DNA of 64,000 nt, taken from Paulinella micropora. Taxonomy: Eukaryota > Cercozoa > Imbricatea > Euglyphida > Paulinellidae. The stretch is taken from contig WBZZ01004845.1 in assembly GCA_019918135.1 (NCBI GenBank), positions 1 through 64,000 on the forward strand, given 5' to 3'. The notes beneath the pieces were generated by a model. That model made no database searches and was not told where the DNA came from. It worked only from the letters and a program-made list of their open reading frames with translations. This document shows, in pieces, positions 55,901 to 64,000 of the stretch (positions within the stretch are counted from its first letter, which is position 1; every line of letters begins with the position of its first letter). The position numbers were made by a program, and so were the translations under genes.

Positions 55901-58289
55901 GGAGACGATGGCACGTCAATTCTTGAAGCAAAATGGGCTGACACCGAAGGGAAAGGCGTCTACCCTGAGGTGTGATTGCTTGGCCTGTTCTACCACTAAG
56001 ATTACTAAGCACTCGTCATTTGAGGGGGCGTCGCTAACGCTATGTGCAAAGACGGGAGAGGACTGGAGTGCAGATGGTACCGGTCGTATACCGTTTCCGT
56101 TGTACGGCAACACGCCGTATTGCCTGTTGTTTGTGGAGAACGTGTCTGGATACCTGAAAGGGCATTGGAACCACACGAGGGCATCAGACATTGCTGTCAA
56201 GCAGCTGGCTGCTGTGAGGGTGTGGTCGAAGACCCAGACGGGGAACGACATGAAACAGTTCCGGACGGACAAAGAGTGCATCTCGAATGCGGTGAAAGAT
56301 TTCCTCAGAAGTGAGGGGATTGAGCCCCGGTTGCCCGTTCGTGCGGACCCTAATAAGGATGCGTATGCTGAGGCAGGGATTCACATTGTTTTCTCATTGG
56401 CAGCTACGTTGCTAACCGCGAGGAGTGTGCCTGTCTACTTTTTACCTCTGGCGGTCGACTATGCTATCTTTCTCATCAACATGCAAGCGAGAGCAGGGGC
56501 AAAGATGACGAGGCACGAGATGTTCTACAAAAGGCCAGCTCCACCCTTCTCCATCCTGAAGCCTTTTGGGTGCTTATGTGTGTACTACAAGGGTGGCAAG
56601 AAGGGCCAAGAGAAGGGAGTGCCGGGAGTGTTCATGGGGGTGAGCACAGAGGAGTCAGCCTATAAGGTGTGGAGTTACTACAAAGGTAAGCTGGTGACGA
56701 CGGCGGACATGGTCGTCAGGGACTCTACTGTACATGGCTGGCCTACTCTCTACCCACGGGGCAAGATGGCATCGTCACTGCAACACAGCTTCCAAACTGC
56801 CAACCCAGTTCGAGAGAAGGGGGCCGAAAAGGGCGAAAAACCCGGTGCATTTTTTACTGCAAGTGAACAGCGACTGTTAGACAAATTGCTGGAAGTGGTA
56901 ACTGGTGAAGATAAAAATGATACCGGGGAAGAGGGGTGCATAGTGGAAGACGTGGCGGACGGACCGGAAGTTTTTTCTGCACGTGATGGTGTTCCAACTG
57001 ACGAAGCTGGGGTTGTGGAGCTGGTGGTCGTTGGGGACGAGGGGTCGAGTAGTGGTCGTCCCAGAAAGGTGGGAGCAGGGGCTACTGATGGGAAGGTCGG
57101 AAGGGCAGCTGCTGGTGCACCTTTGCCTCGTTCAGGAGCATTGCAGGGTCGTGCTGGAGCGGACCAGAAGAGAGATGCAAGGGGGGTGCCAGTGGTGTGG
57201 ACAGGTAACATCATTGACACATCCAACATAGTTGCAGGGGTGAGGAGCAGGAAGCCAACGAAGCCAACTAACTTCCGCTCTGGTGCATACTTGGTGACGG
57301 TCCCGATTCCTCATCGAGAGGCTACTGCCTCAGGCAAATTTAACGACTCAAGGTTCAAGGACATCGACAAGCACCTCAGGTTGGGTGCTATCGTGGAGCG
57401 TCATGTGTCAGAGAAGCCTCCGGGGCAACCACTGGTCCCAACAAGGTTTGTCGACTTTGAAAAGCGAGAGACGGTCGATGGTCCGGTAGTGGATACAAAG
57501 TCAAGGATTGCTGGCATTGGTTTCCGACAACCGGCGTGGCAGTACGATAGAGTGGATCTACCGACGTGTAGAGTTGAGTTGGTGTGGTCTACGTGTGCTC
57601 TTGCGGTATTGCAGGACCTTGATATATTTGGAATGGACGAGGAGAGTGCGTTCCCGCAGGTAAAGCTGCGGGTACCGGTGTGGCTGCAACCTCCGGCTGG
57701 ATACGCGCCACCTAATGTGGTATGGGAAGCTCTTGGGGGGGTCAACGGTTTGAAGCCCTCTGGCCACATTTATTGGAACGACCGAGTGGTTCCGACTCAG
57801 AAGAAGATGGGCTTCGTGCAGAGCATCCTGGAGCCGGTCATGTTCGGAAGGATTGATCCTGAGACGAAGAAGACTGAAGTATTGACGTACCATGTCGATG
57901 ATAACATTCATGCTGCAGCGTCTAAGGCAAGCCGAAAGGAGTATGTGGAGAAGCTCAAAGAGGAGTGGGGGAACGTGAAGGATCTAGGCCCGGTCAAACA
58001 GTTCCTCTCGCTTGAGTTTGAGGTTAGTAGGAAGGGTGGAGAATTCTACCAACGCGAGTATACGGAGACGTTGATGGCAAGGTTCAAGAGGAGCGACGGG
58101 CGTCCCTGGATGCCGGCCAAGACGCCGTGGTTGCCGGAGGGATCGAAGATGGTGCCGGCGCTGGGGGAGTACTCGCCACAGGAGATTGTAGGGAGTTACA
58201 TCTACTTGAAAGCGAGTTGCCCGGAGTCGGTTCTTCCGTTGAGTTACCTGGCTGAGCATCAGTCCGACAGGAGCAAGTTCGATTATTGA
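52950..58289 (+). CDS. Copia-1 Gag-Pol with MYND finger
   Basis: A 1779-residue frame to TGA 58287. Gag: residues 1-290, then a zinc knuckle-like cluster from C302 (CYNCSKGHKYFRC). A MYND finger at C512-C551 follows, CEACSVTQLAKPKMCSRC then YCDRGCQ and HKEFC. The protease has YLDCGSSQHMI (D818). The integrase core has D1042, D1107 (FRTDKEC) and E1141. RT motifs include FGMDEESAFPQ and YHVDD (1647-1651). The frame ends where Copia proteins have a conserved Trp before AAxxLLRY, so the TGA is probably a nonsense change. The MYND module is not a standard part of Copia elements; it may recruit host proteins or be a captured domain. Confidence 0.85.
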   Translation: MSASATKDAATVILQGKAPAFIDGIKGRSWDDWFAQARADLSSFECWEYVAPLADVLRWRSEIEAEPAAGAPDAAYGDRKENKREAKAREAKAPADAKAGPGAGDGITLTMQQRRKIIARRAQIFMWLYKALEYGSPAERIVRHLVREPALRPEELVGILRQRYQGNAAHQKQKRNSIVSNWQFNAKDDMMAQLRDFMSHCEFLEDHGEPVSVTLQMQFVKTALAKCAEKHLWKPFLDAQVTNPSLEWDDFEAAFERRVIANEEQRMATKEEAAMWANGHAKVGKSDKGDKGGKSDRPKLECYNCSKGHKYFRCMEKCRIPGHEHVGKSCPTLKDRYRKKIPKEEKPKKDVAANRGRDQGRKGSGAPRNPPAAAVSCMAFDLRRQRRATMVDPVPRYAVGEEEYLAPAADGSGLRVIPKKGEKTCGYAFMAQNETRFVFVAPPESEAEGNQSNGTVNVADFCTVFNNAPLAELHWWKWYYNLRISPDEWEPWASGLSGAEPCGKDTPVPLECEACSVTQLAKPKMCSRCKMVAYCDRGCQRIDYPAHKEFCKWTQNEGKEDWAKVVESGREPRGLGPHSLNETRRRGDVAYRRLLRYCTVRPDVGESVMALQPRYNDILLLMGPPKEANEYVQPSWDILQEAKRHVTSEPERVLLRAKERYFPWVYQLSLIEAATEQALAQRRAGLNTSATTMGRSGGTSDVIAGQGESAYSERRVGRWEEERTVITLEGGGGDPVPRNVMDDEKKPPNTPPTQLVSDNAQDGDVEMTEEGRSMQEGGLHRDGGGTSTGGEEDKEPTAHMTFEDGVMGGQDLYEVYLDCGSSQHMIPIEDALSKIGQEEGVAVRGISGLIKTVAMGDTSFTGMNGEGGQQEVEMGETYVLPTLDRTLFSSGRLQRTGYTIVMQDDEFFVMRKKVMVEACEKILTGSFDADTCQYRFHVANPPGWRKEKKECSPFPECNTAFWSTSMKPSTTVDMSEINGIFHFGETMARQFLKQNGLTPKGKASTLRCDCLACSTTKITKHSSFEGASLTLCAKTGEDWSADGTGRIPFPLYGNTPYCLLFVENVSGYLKGHWNHTRASDIAVKQLAAVRVWSKTQTGNDMKQFRTDKECISNAVKDFLRSEGIEPRLPVRADPNKDAYAEAGIHIVFSLAATLLTARSVPVYFLPLAVDYAIFLINMQARAGAKMTRHEMFYKRPAPPFSILKPFGCLCVYYKGGKKGQEKGVPGVFMGVSTEESAYKVWSYYKGKLVTTADMVVRDSTVHGWPTLYPRGKMASSLQHSFQTANPVREKGAEKGEKPGAFFTASEQRLLDKLLEVVTGEDKNDTGEEGCIVEDVADGPEVFSARDGVPTDEAGVVELVVVGDEGSSSGRPRKVGAGATDGKVGRAAAGAPLPRSGALQGRAGADQKRDARGVPVVWTGNIIDTSNIVAGVRSRKPTKPTNFRSGAYLVTVPIPHREATASGKFNDSRFKDIDKHLRLGAIVERHVSEKPPGQPLVPTRFVDFEKRETVDGPVVDTKSRIAGIGFRQPAWQYDRVDLPTCRVELVWSTCALAVLQDLDIFGMDEESAFPQVKLRVPVWLQPPAGYAPPNVVWEALGGVNGLKPSGHIYWNDRVVPTQKKMGFVQSILEPVMFGRIDPETKKTEVLTYHVDDNIHAAASKASRKEYVEKLKEEWGNVKDLGPVKQFLSLEFEVSRKGGEFYQREYTETLMARFKRSDGRPWMPAKTPWLPEGSKMVPALGEYSPQEIVGSYIYLKASCPESVLPLSYLAEHQSDRSKFDY

Positions 58290-58862
58290 GCGGCGGAGCA
58301 GCTATTGCGCTATTTCCTGTTCGTCAAGAACAGGGGTGTTAAGTTCTCGTCGAATGGCAACCGTACGCCGGAGGCGGACTCAGATTCGTCCTTAGGAAAT
58401 GGAAGTCGCATGTACTCGCGAACAGGGGGTGTGGTGTTCCTGGCGGATGGGCCTGTGATGGTGAGGGCTTCCAATCAGAAGCATTTGGCCACAGGCACGC
58501 AAGAGAGTGAAACCTATGCGGCTTCGGAGGTGTTGCATGATCTTGAGTCGGTGCGTAATATGATTCGGGCTCTGCCTTGGTCGGATGAAAACCCATTGAA
58601 AGACGAGTTGATGGCGACGCCGACCCTCAATGTCGACAATCAGGCTACGGTGTGTACTGCGCCGGAATCGGTGTTTGGTAAGAAGCTGCGTCATATTGCT
58701 CTGAGGCATTACCATTTGACTGAGGCGATGAGGAAGGGGGAGGTTGTGATGCGTTGGGTCCCGTCAGCAGACAATCGCGCCGATGTTCTCTCAAAGAAAA
58801 TCGCTAGCCCCTCCTTGTTCAAGAAGGGTGCAGACAGACTGTCTGGACATCAGTCCAAGTAA
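58290..58862 (+). pseudogene. Copia-1 RNase H, after the TGA
   Basis: The same frame continues from AAEQLLRYFL through DSDSSLGN, YSRTGGVVFL, ATGTQESETYAASE, KLRHIALRHYHL and DNRADVLSKK to TAA. These are Copia RNase H motifs. Only the TGA at 58287 separates it from the rest of the polyprotein. Confidence 0.8.
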
Positions 58863-58993
58863 GCATTACTGAGGATGCTTATGCCTTTGCTCATTAGAGG
58901 TGTCCTATGACTCTAGTGATAAGGTTAGAATATATTTGTGACTTCTACCTCACTAGTGACTTTATTGGTAACTACCTCTGAAATTAGGGGGAG

Positions 58994-59286
58994 CTTTACA
59001 TTACAATAACGGTTAGAATAATTTCTGACAGCAGTTACTCGTGATATGACAGTTACGTCATTTATTATATGTCGATAGGACTGATTTACCAATTATTTAC
59101 GACTGACCTAATTAATGAATTTGGCATTGTCAGCCAGTCACATGTTATGGTTTTGCCGCCTTCAGTTTGGCGGTAATAATTTTACTCAATAAATCTCTCA
59201 CAATCTGTTCAACTGCGAACTACCAAAGTGTCCTGGTCTTCAACCCGGCCTCTGTCAACTAAGCTACCGGATTTATAAATACATTG
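58994..59286 (+). repeat. Copia-1 3' LTR
   Basis: 293 bases, preceded by the purine tract ATTAGGGGGAG. It carries the same tRNA-like sequence (about 59209-59273, minus strand) with a few substitutions. Confidence 0.85.
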
Positions 59287-59291
59287 CGTTA

Positions 59292-60482
59292 GCTGACACC
59301 GTTTCGGATTCCAACGTGGATTGAGCTATTACCGATTGCAGTTTTGGGAACCATACCACCGGGGTCCCATTGAATAAGTAAACATACCCGGACCGAGATT
59401 TTCGCGAAACTTTATCTCCTGCAAAATCGGAGTCCACAAACCCTACCAACGGATTTTCGGAGATTATCCTATCGACGTTGGTGATGATTGGTAGTACTAC
59501 GCTGAAAGCTTCCATCCCGGGGATTCCAGATTTTTCTGTGAATTTGTTCATTGCATTGGCCGCAGCGCATGACCCATGGTTAGTCTTCCAGTCTTTGGGA
59601 CGGAGAAACAAGATTCTAATAGTTTCCTAAGATTCTTGTCTCCCCTCTGGAAAAACAACGCCCTTGGTGTTATTGACCACAAGAACATGCGATGCGCCAT
59701 CGCATATGATGTGTCGGGATTGGGGACTTGGGATTTAGCCGAAATACTCAACGGGCAAACTAGGAGGGGCCTCGTATGCACGGCTAAGAAGATAAGCATG
59801 CATATTAGGCATCTTAGGTCATACTTCAATAGCCGGTGGTCTTTCTTGAGAGGTACGGGATTTTCAGATGTGAACGGGATAGCAGGTACTTCGTTCACAT
59901 ATCTTAGTTCGTTCAAAATGAGAAGTTAGTATTTGCGTTGATGTAACGCAGTCCCTTTCTCAGTTTGAACAATCTGAATATTCTTGAACTCTGTAGCTTT
60001 ACCCAGATCTTTGCATCTGAAACCCTTTTTCTCAAAGTGAGCGACCAACTTGAGGTGTTCAGACCTAGTCGCCGCGTGGCATCCGTCATCGACATCAAAG
60101 GATAAGAGTTGTGTGGTTTTAAGACTGCTTCCATGTCTTATGAAGGAAGCTCTATCGAGCGTAAAGGTTTTGAACTTAAGTTCACCCGTGAGTTTCCCGT
60201 ACAACATATCGTACCACAATCGACCAGATTCCGGGTGGCCGTATAAAGCCTTCTTCAAAAGCCAAACGTAATCCCCCAATTGGAATTCGGGCGGTGGTCT
60301 TAAGTAAATGTTGTACGGGATTTGGCGTGGATATAGGCCGCGGTAAAATCAATCAGCCATAAGTCGATCCCAAAGCATGCAGCGTAGGCTATCATGAGTA
60401 AAATTGTCCGATGTTGAGCGGTGGGGGAGTAAGTCTTTCTAGGGTCATACTGGGCGTATGCCTTCAAAAGGTCCCCTCTCAA
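59292..60482 (-). pseudogene. Copia-2 RT and RNase H (N-terminal half)
   Basis: Several frames. 60300-60482 has YSPTAQHRTILLMIAYAAC and LIDFTAAYIHA (motif A). 59926-60279 has LKKALYGHPESGRLWYDML, LLSFDVDDGCHA (FDVDD) and CKDLGKATEFKNI. 59548-59916 has LIFLAVHTRPLLV. 59292-59611 has FVDSDFAGD, KSRSGYVYLFNG and STLESETVSAN, then stops exactly at the Copia-1 insertion. Frameshifts make it inactive. Confidence 0.75.
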
Positions 60483-60504
60483 CGTAATTCGGGCTTTATG
60501 AAGC

Positions 60505-61662
60505 TCATCTAGCGTACCCTGTTGCTATTTTTACCGGAATGATTGGTGTCCCGGACATTATAGCTTCCTTTTCCTTGCGCCAAACAAAAGCCTTAAGTTC
60601 TTTCAGCTGCTCGAACTCTTTCTGCCGAGCTTGCTTACGATCTTTCGGTTTTTGTATCACCGGGAATTCCGGAAATTTCTCACTGACAAGACAATATTCC
60701 GCACGTTCTTCTCGGGCGCATACCGTGACATGTGCGCTCCTTGTCCTTCCCGAGATGATGTTTTCCCCAGAAATTTCGCCTTGTTCATGCAATCTCCAAT
60801 TAGAGCTGTGTTCAGCCCGTTGCTCAGTCACCCTTTCCTTCTCCCCCTCGACAAACGCAAATTCGGACGTGGTATCAAAGTTCAGGCCACCCGCGTTGGG
60901 CGCAGCTGCTTCGCTTTGATTCTCGTCGTCATTTGGGGTGGTCGATGGTGGTGGTGGTTTTGGGATATGAACAACGGCATACTTGAGAATTTCCGTATCA
61001 ATCACTTTGTCGGTAACTCCATCATCAAAGAGAACCGCGTGTGCCGGGAAACGTTTGGTTTTATGGACAACTGGGGCTGTGGGTGCAGACACCGTCCCTT
61101 TACGAACCGCAGTTTGCCAATCATTCCCATAAGTCTGTTTCGCCTATCCCTCCCCACGCTTTAGCCGGGATTTCCATATATATCCCGGACAAATCTTGTC
61201 TCTCTTTGATCCTATGTTTCTTTTTCGAGACTTTTGCCTCCCCCTGGTCCCCACTGGGCTTAGGAGTCACACCTCTCGGGGTAGGAGGTACTAGGGGTGG
61301 TGGGTCAGATCTGCCCTCCTTGACTTCCACGCCCTTAGTACCGCCGTTCCCTGTATTGGGGTCATTGGGGGGCGCCTCATGTGGGGGCGATCCGGATGAT
61401 AGAACCCCGGCTGGGGAAGTGTCTCCCCCAGTCGGAAATATCTCTATATCTACCGCGATCTCCCCCGGAACGTTACTTTGGCTTTCTGGGTGTTGTTGGG
61501 CTCGTTGGGGGGAGGGGGCAAGTGCCATTTCACCGAAAACATCTCTTCAGAGGTGTTGGTCTCTGCTAGAGATTTGGATGCTTCCCTCTTCCCCAATTTC
61601 CAGACATCGAACACGACATCACGAACATTACCGTGTATTTTCCTTGCGACCGGATCATACAC
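60505..61662 (-). pseudogene. Copia-2 linker between integrase and RT
   Basis: Frames 60505-61092, 61121-61528 and 61450-61662. The last has ARKIHGNVRDVVFDVWK, the conserved strand after a Copia integrase; the others are Pro/Ser/Glu-rich and variable, as usual for this linker. Confidence 0.55.
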
Positions 61663-61700
61663 CCGATAATATCCGGTATTCCGTTCATACCCGAGAAATA

Positions 61701-62686
61701 CTACTCTGTTTCCTCTTCTCCTTTACCCCTCTTAGTGTCCACTTTCATAAACGCCATACACCCGATAGGCCTGAGGTGATGGAGCATGGGTTTACGTTTG
61801 TGGATGGCTTCGTAGGGGGATTTCCCTTTGAAGGGTCCATGAGCTATGGGCAAGAGATTGCTAAAATACGTTGCGGCCTTCTCTGCTTCCACCCACATAG
61901 AGGGTGGAAGTTCGGCGTCGCTAAGGATAGCTCTGGCGGGCCCACCATTGGTTTGGTGGGACCTCTCTACCTTAGCGACAACCTGTTTCTCCCCTGTCGG
62001 GGCTTCAAGAAAGACTAGCTGATTTACGTCAACCCACTTTTTGAACTCTGTATACATCCCGTACTCTTGGTCGCAAGTAATAAACTTAACCTTCTTTCCT
62101 GAATGTCTCTCAAAGAAGGCGTTAGCTTTGAGGAAACAAGGAAAGAATTCATTCTTGTGATGCAAGTAGTAATCGAGTTCAAAGTTGGACGCTAAGCACT
62201 TAACGGTAAATTTATATCTCTTACCGTCCCGTGATATCGTATTCCACCAACCCTGGGTATCCATGGAAGGTGGATCCCGGGTCGGTGCTCTACGATATGA
62301 TGGTTCTTTTTGAAGTGTGGTGTCTTTTTGATCTTATTCCGCAAACACCACTCATACTTCATTATTCGTTCTCTCCACTCTCTCCCCACTATCTTTACTC
62401 CCATATACTTACCCATCCTTTCCATGGCTTTTACCCCTCTGTGTTTACACATGCGGTAAAATACAGTGGCGTGTATGTTTTCATGATAATGGGGATGGAC
62501 AACAGGACACAGCACTCTGTCATCCTCCTGCCTTGCTCTCTCACCTCTCTCTGTGTCTATCTCAGTAGAATAAGGGACATAAGTACGAGACACATCACAT
62601 TGCCAACCACACACACAAGTAGACGCAGAACAGTGTATGTCATGATATACAGGTAAGTTGGCCTTTTGAGAAAGGTGAGAGGACAA
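61701..62686 (-). pseudogene. Copia-2 integrase region
   Basis: The frame 61701-62264 has FITCDQEYGMYTEF (Asp), KVERSHQTNGGPARAIL (Glu region) and PPSMWVEAEKAATYFSNLLP, standard Copia integrase motifs. The frame 62192-62686 upstream has HRGVKAMERMG and WCLRNKIKKTPH, resembling the pre-integrase zinc module. A frameshift of one base separates them near 62230. Confidence 0.7.
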
Positions 62687-62689
62687 TCG

Positions 62690-63145
62690 TCAAGCTTGCA
62701 CCCCCGAGTCCGATGAATCATCGGGCTCGGGAGCCTCACTTGTTTCAGGGGGGGTGGTGAGTTGCGTGGTTGTTTCCGTGTTGAGGGGAGGCTGGGCAGT
62801 GGGCTCATACCACTCATTGGGGTTGAGGGGTTTAGTCCCTGGGGCATCAAAAACCGTGAGGTTGTTAGGTAGAGCTCTCCCCCTAGCTACTATCTGTTTC
62901 TCCTCAATTCTAATAGGTTTATTTAGGACGATTACTTGATTGTTTTGATGCACAACGGCAAGCCCTTCTACGCCGCCCACTACCGTTTCTGTTATTACGC
63001 GCGAACGCCCGCCAACGCCGATCTTCGCGATCCAATTGCAAAGGATGTGCTCCCCGGTTGTGGAATTGGTAGCGTAAACTACCGATTCGCTCTTTTTGCG
63101 TACCAGCGGTTGCTCGGCTACGAGATTATCCCCACCGGTGAACAA
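62690..63145 (-). pseudogene. Copia-2 protease-to-integrase segment, truncated
   Basis: A 151-residue frame with VVHQNNQVIVLNKPIRIEE and ARGRALPNNL, followed by a Pro/Thr-rich tail. It matches, on the opposite strand, the frame at about 63666-63870 (IFQNNQALVL, IRGRMMPNML), so this is one of two related Copia fragments in head-to-head arrangement. The protease active site and gag would lie further right but are missing or replaced. Confidence 0.5.
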
Positions 63146-64000
63146 TCCCTTCGCATAGCCGCAAAACGCCCGTTGTCCTTACAAGCCGAGAAAGTTCGTG
63201 GTATGTTCCGTCGTCTAGCCGGTTTTCCTACTTACGACCCGATTAAGACCAATCGTATCTTTCTACAAGGAAACATTGATCTTAACGAACGTCTAAGACA
63301 GGACCCCTTCCGTCTCATCAAACCGTTCACTTTCGTCAGCTATGACACCAGCCAGCTAGCAAGCAACAGCCAATCGCTAAGTGAGCCTATTGCCAGAGAC
63401 GCCCATTGCTTGTACGCACAAGCCCCAGCAGTGTACACCGTTTTTGACACTGGCACCAACCGTACCATTGTCAGCCCAGATTCATCAATTGCTGACGTTT
63501 CTACCGGTCCCACCGCACATCTCTCTGGCATCTCACCACAGACGGTAAAGATTCGGAAGAAGGCTACGTTCTACTTGCAAACCGTACCTGGACGAGGTGA
63601 ATCATCTTGCTTTCTGCTTCCGGACTCGTTGGTCGTCGACAAGACACCATCTCACTGGTATCCCCCGGCATCCTAGATAATAAGCACGGACATGCAACTA
63701 TATTCCAAAACAATCAAGCACTTGTTTTGCATCATTCAATCGTCATAGATCCATCATCCATAAAGATCAGAGGCAGAATGATGCCTAACATGTTGTACCG
63801 TTCCGACACATGCGATGATGTCCCGGTTGATCCAAACCGTCGCTTCTTTCCATCTACCACACAACGGCCACAAGCCATTGTCAATTTCTCGCTCAATCCA
63901 CGAGCATCAAAGGGAAAGATAACTGCACCTAGAGGCACACAGGCTAAGTGGCCACGGAATGAAAGGGCCAATGGAGCAGATTGCTAACGCACTAGGGCGA
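63065..64000 (+). pseudogene. Copia-3 gag end, protease and following segment (partial)
   Basis: The plus-strand frame to 63676 has VYTVFDTGTNRTIV, a retropepsin active-site pattern, then PTAHLSGI and LLPDSLVVDK. A frameshift near 63610-63670 leads into the frame 63607-63987 with ILDNKHGHATIFQNNQ and MMPNML. The open frame extends left to 62936, but that part is antisense to Copia-2 and I do not count it. It continues beyond the window. Confidence 0.55.

Larger units (their letters stand above)
52645..59291 (+). mobile_element. Copia-1 LTR retrotransposon with target duplication
   Basis: CGTTA at 52645-52649 and 59287-59291 flank the element 52650-59286. LTRs are 52650-52945 and 58994-59286, close to identical except for a few substitutions and a 3-base indel. 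Ends are CTTTACA...CATTG, not the usual TG...CA. A polypurine tract ATTAGGGGGAG precedes the 3' LTR. The gag ATG is only five bases after the 5' LTR, so no normal leader or primer site is visible. Confidence 0.85.

Noticed and set aside
61041..62018. 325-codon plus-strand frame
   Set aside because: Antisense to the Copia-2 linker and integrase, which show clear motifs on the minus strand.
62936..63064. Left part of the 246-codon plus-strand frame
   Set aside because: This part is antisense to the Copia-2 segment; only the right part has a protease motif.

Overview
The window is eukaryotic nuclear DNA made almost entirely of mobile elements. The evidence is non-LTR and LTR retrotransposons, a piggyBac element with a probable intron, tRNA-derived SINE-like repeats and long trinucleotide microsatellites. 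I cannot name the host. No ordinary single-copy host gene was recognised.

Region 1 (1 to about 11.6 kb) is AT-rich and compact. It is a piece of a virus-like element of the Polinton / polinton-like virus / virophage group. It carries an adenain-type protease, a penton-like minor capsid protein, a double-jelly-roll major capsid protein, a further virion-type protein broken by one TGA, a DUF3223-like protein, an ExoX C-terminal-like protein, a class 3 lipase, a 1101-residue protein joining a family B polymerase-like region to an SF1/Pif1-like helicase, a small basic coiled-coil protein and a RING-type protein. Several genes share AT-rich promoter-like motifs. No integrase or packaging ATPase lies in the window; the element may continue to the left. 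One gene has frameshifts and another an in-frame stop, so it looks like a decaying endogenous copy.

Region 2 (12.3 to 18.4 kb, minus strand) is a degenerate two-ORF non-LTR retrotransposon with a restriction-like endonuclease; its ORF1 is rich in RING-like zinc fingers. Region 3 (19.5 to 41.4 kb) is a patchwork in which two nearly identical 6.1-kb APE-type LINEs, at least eight SINE-like tRNA-derived repeats and three other repeat families are separated by (AAT)n/(ATT)n arrays. Nearly all have the same orientation relative to the ATT strand. A complete piggyBac with TTAA duplications sits among them.

Region 4 (40.4 to 51.4 kb, minus strand) is a degenerate Ty3/gypsy element bounded by about 240-bp TG...CA repeats that I interpret as its LTRs, with one SINE inserted near its 3' end. 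Region 5 (52.65 to 59.29 kb, plus strand) is a Copia element with LTRs, a MYND zinc finger inside its gag region and a tRNA-like sequence in its LTRs. It is inserted, with a 5-bp duplication, into the RNase H region of a second, minus-strand Copia (52.3 to 63.1 kb). Region 6 (about 63.1 to 64 kb) is the start of a third Copia fragment facing away from the second.
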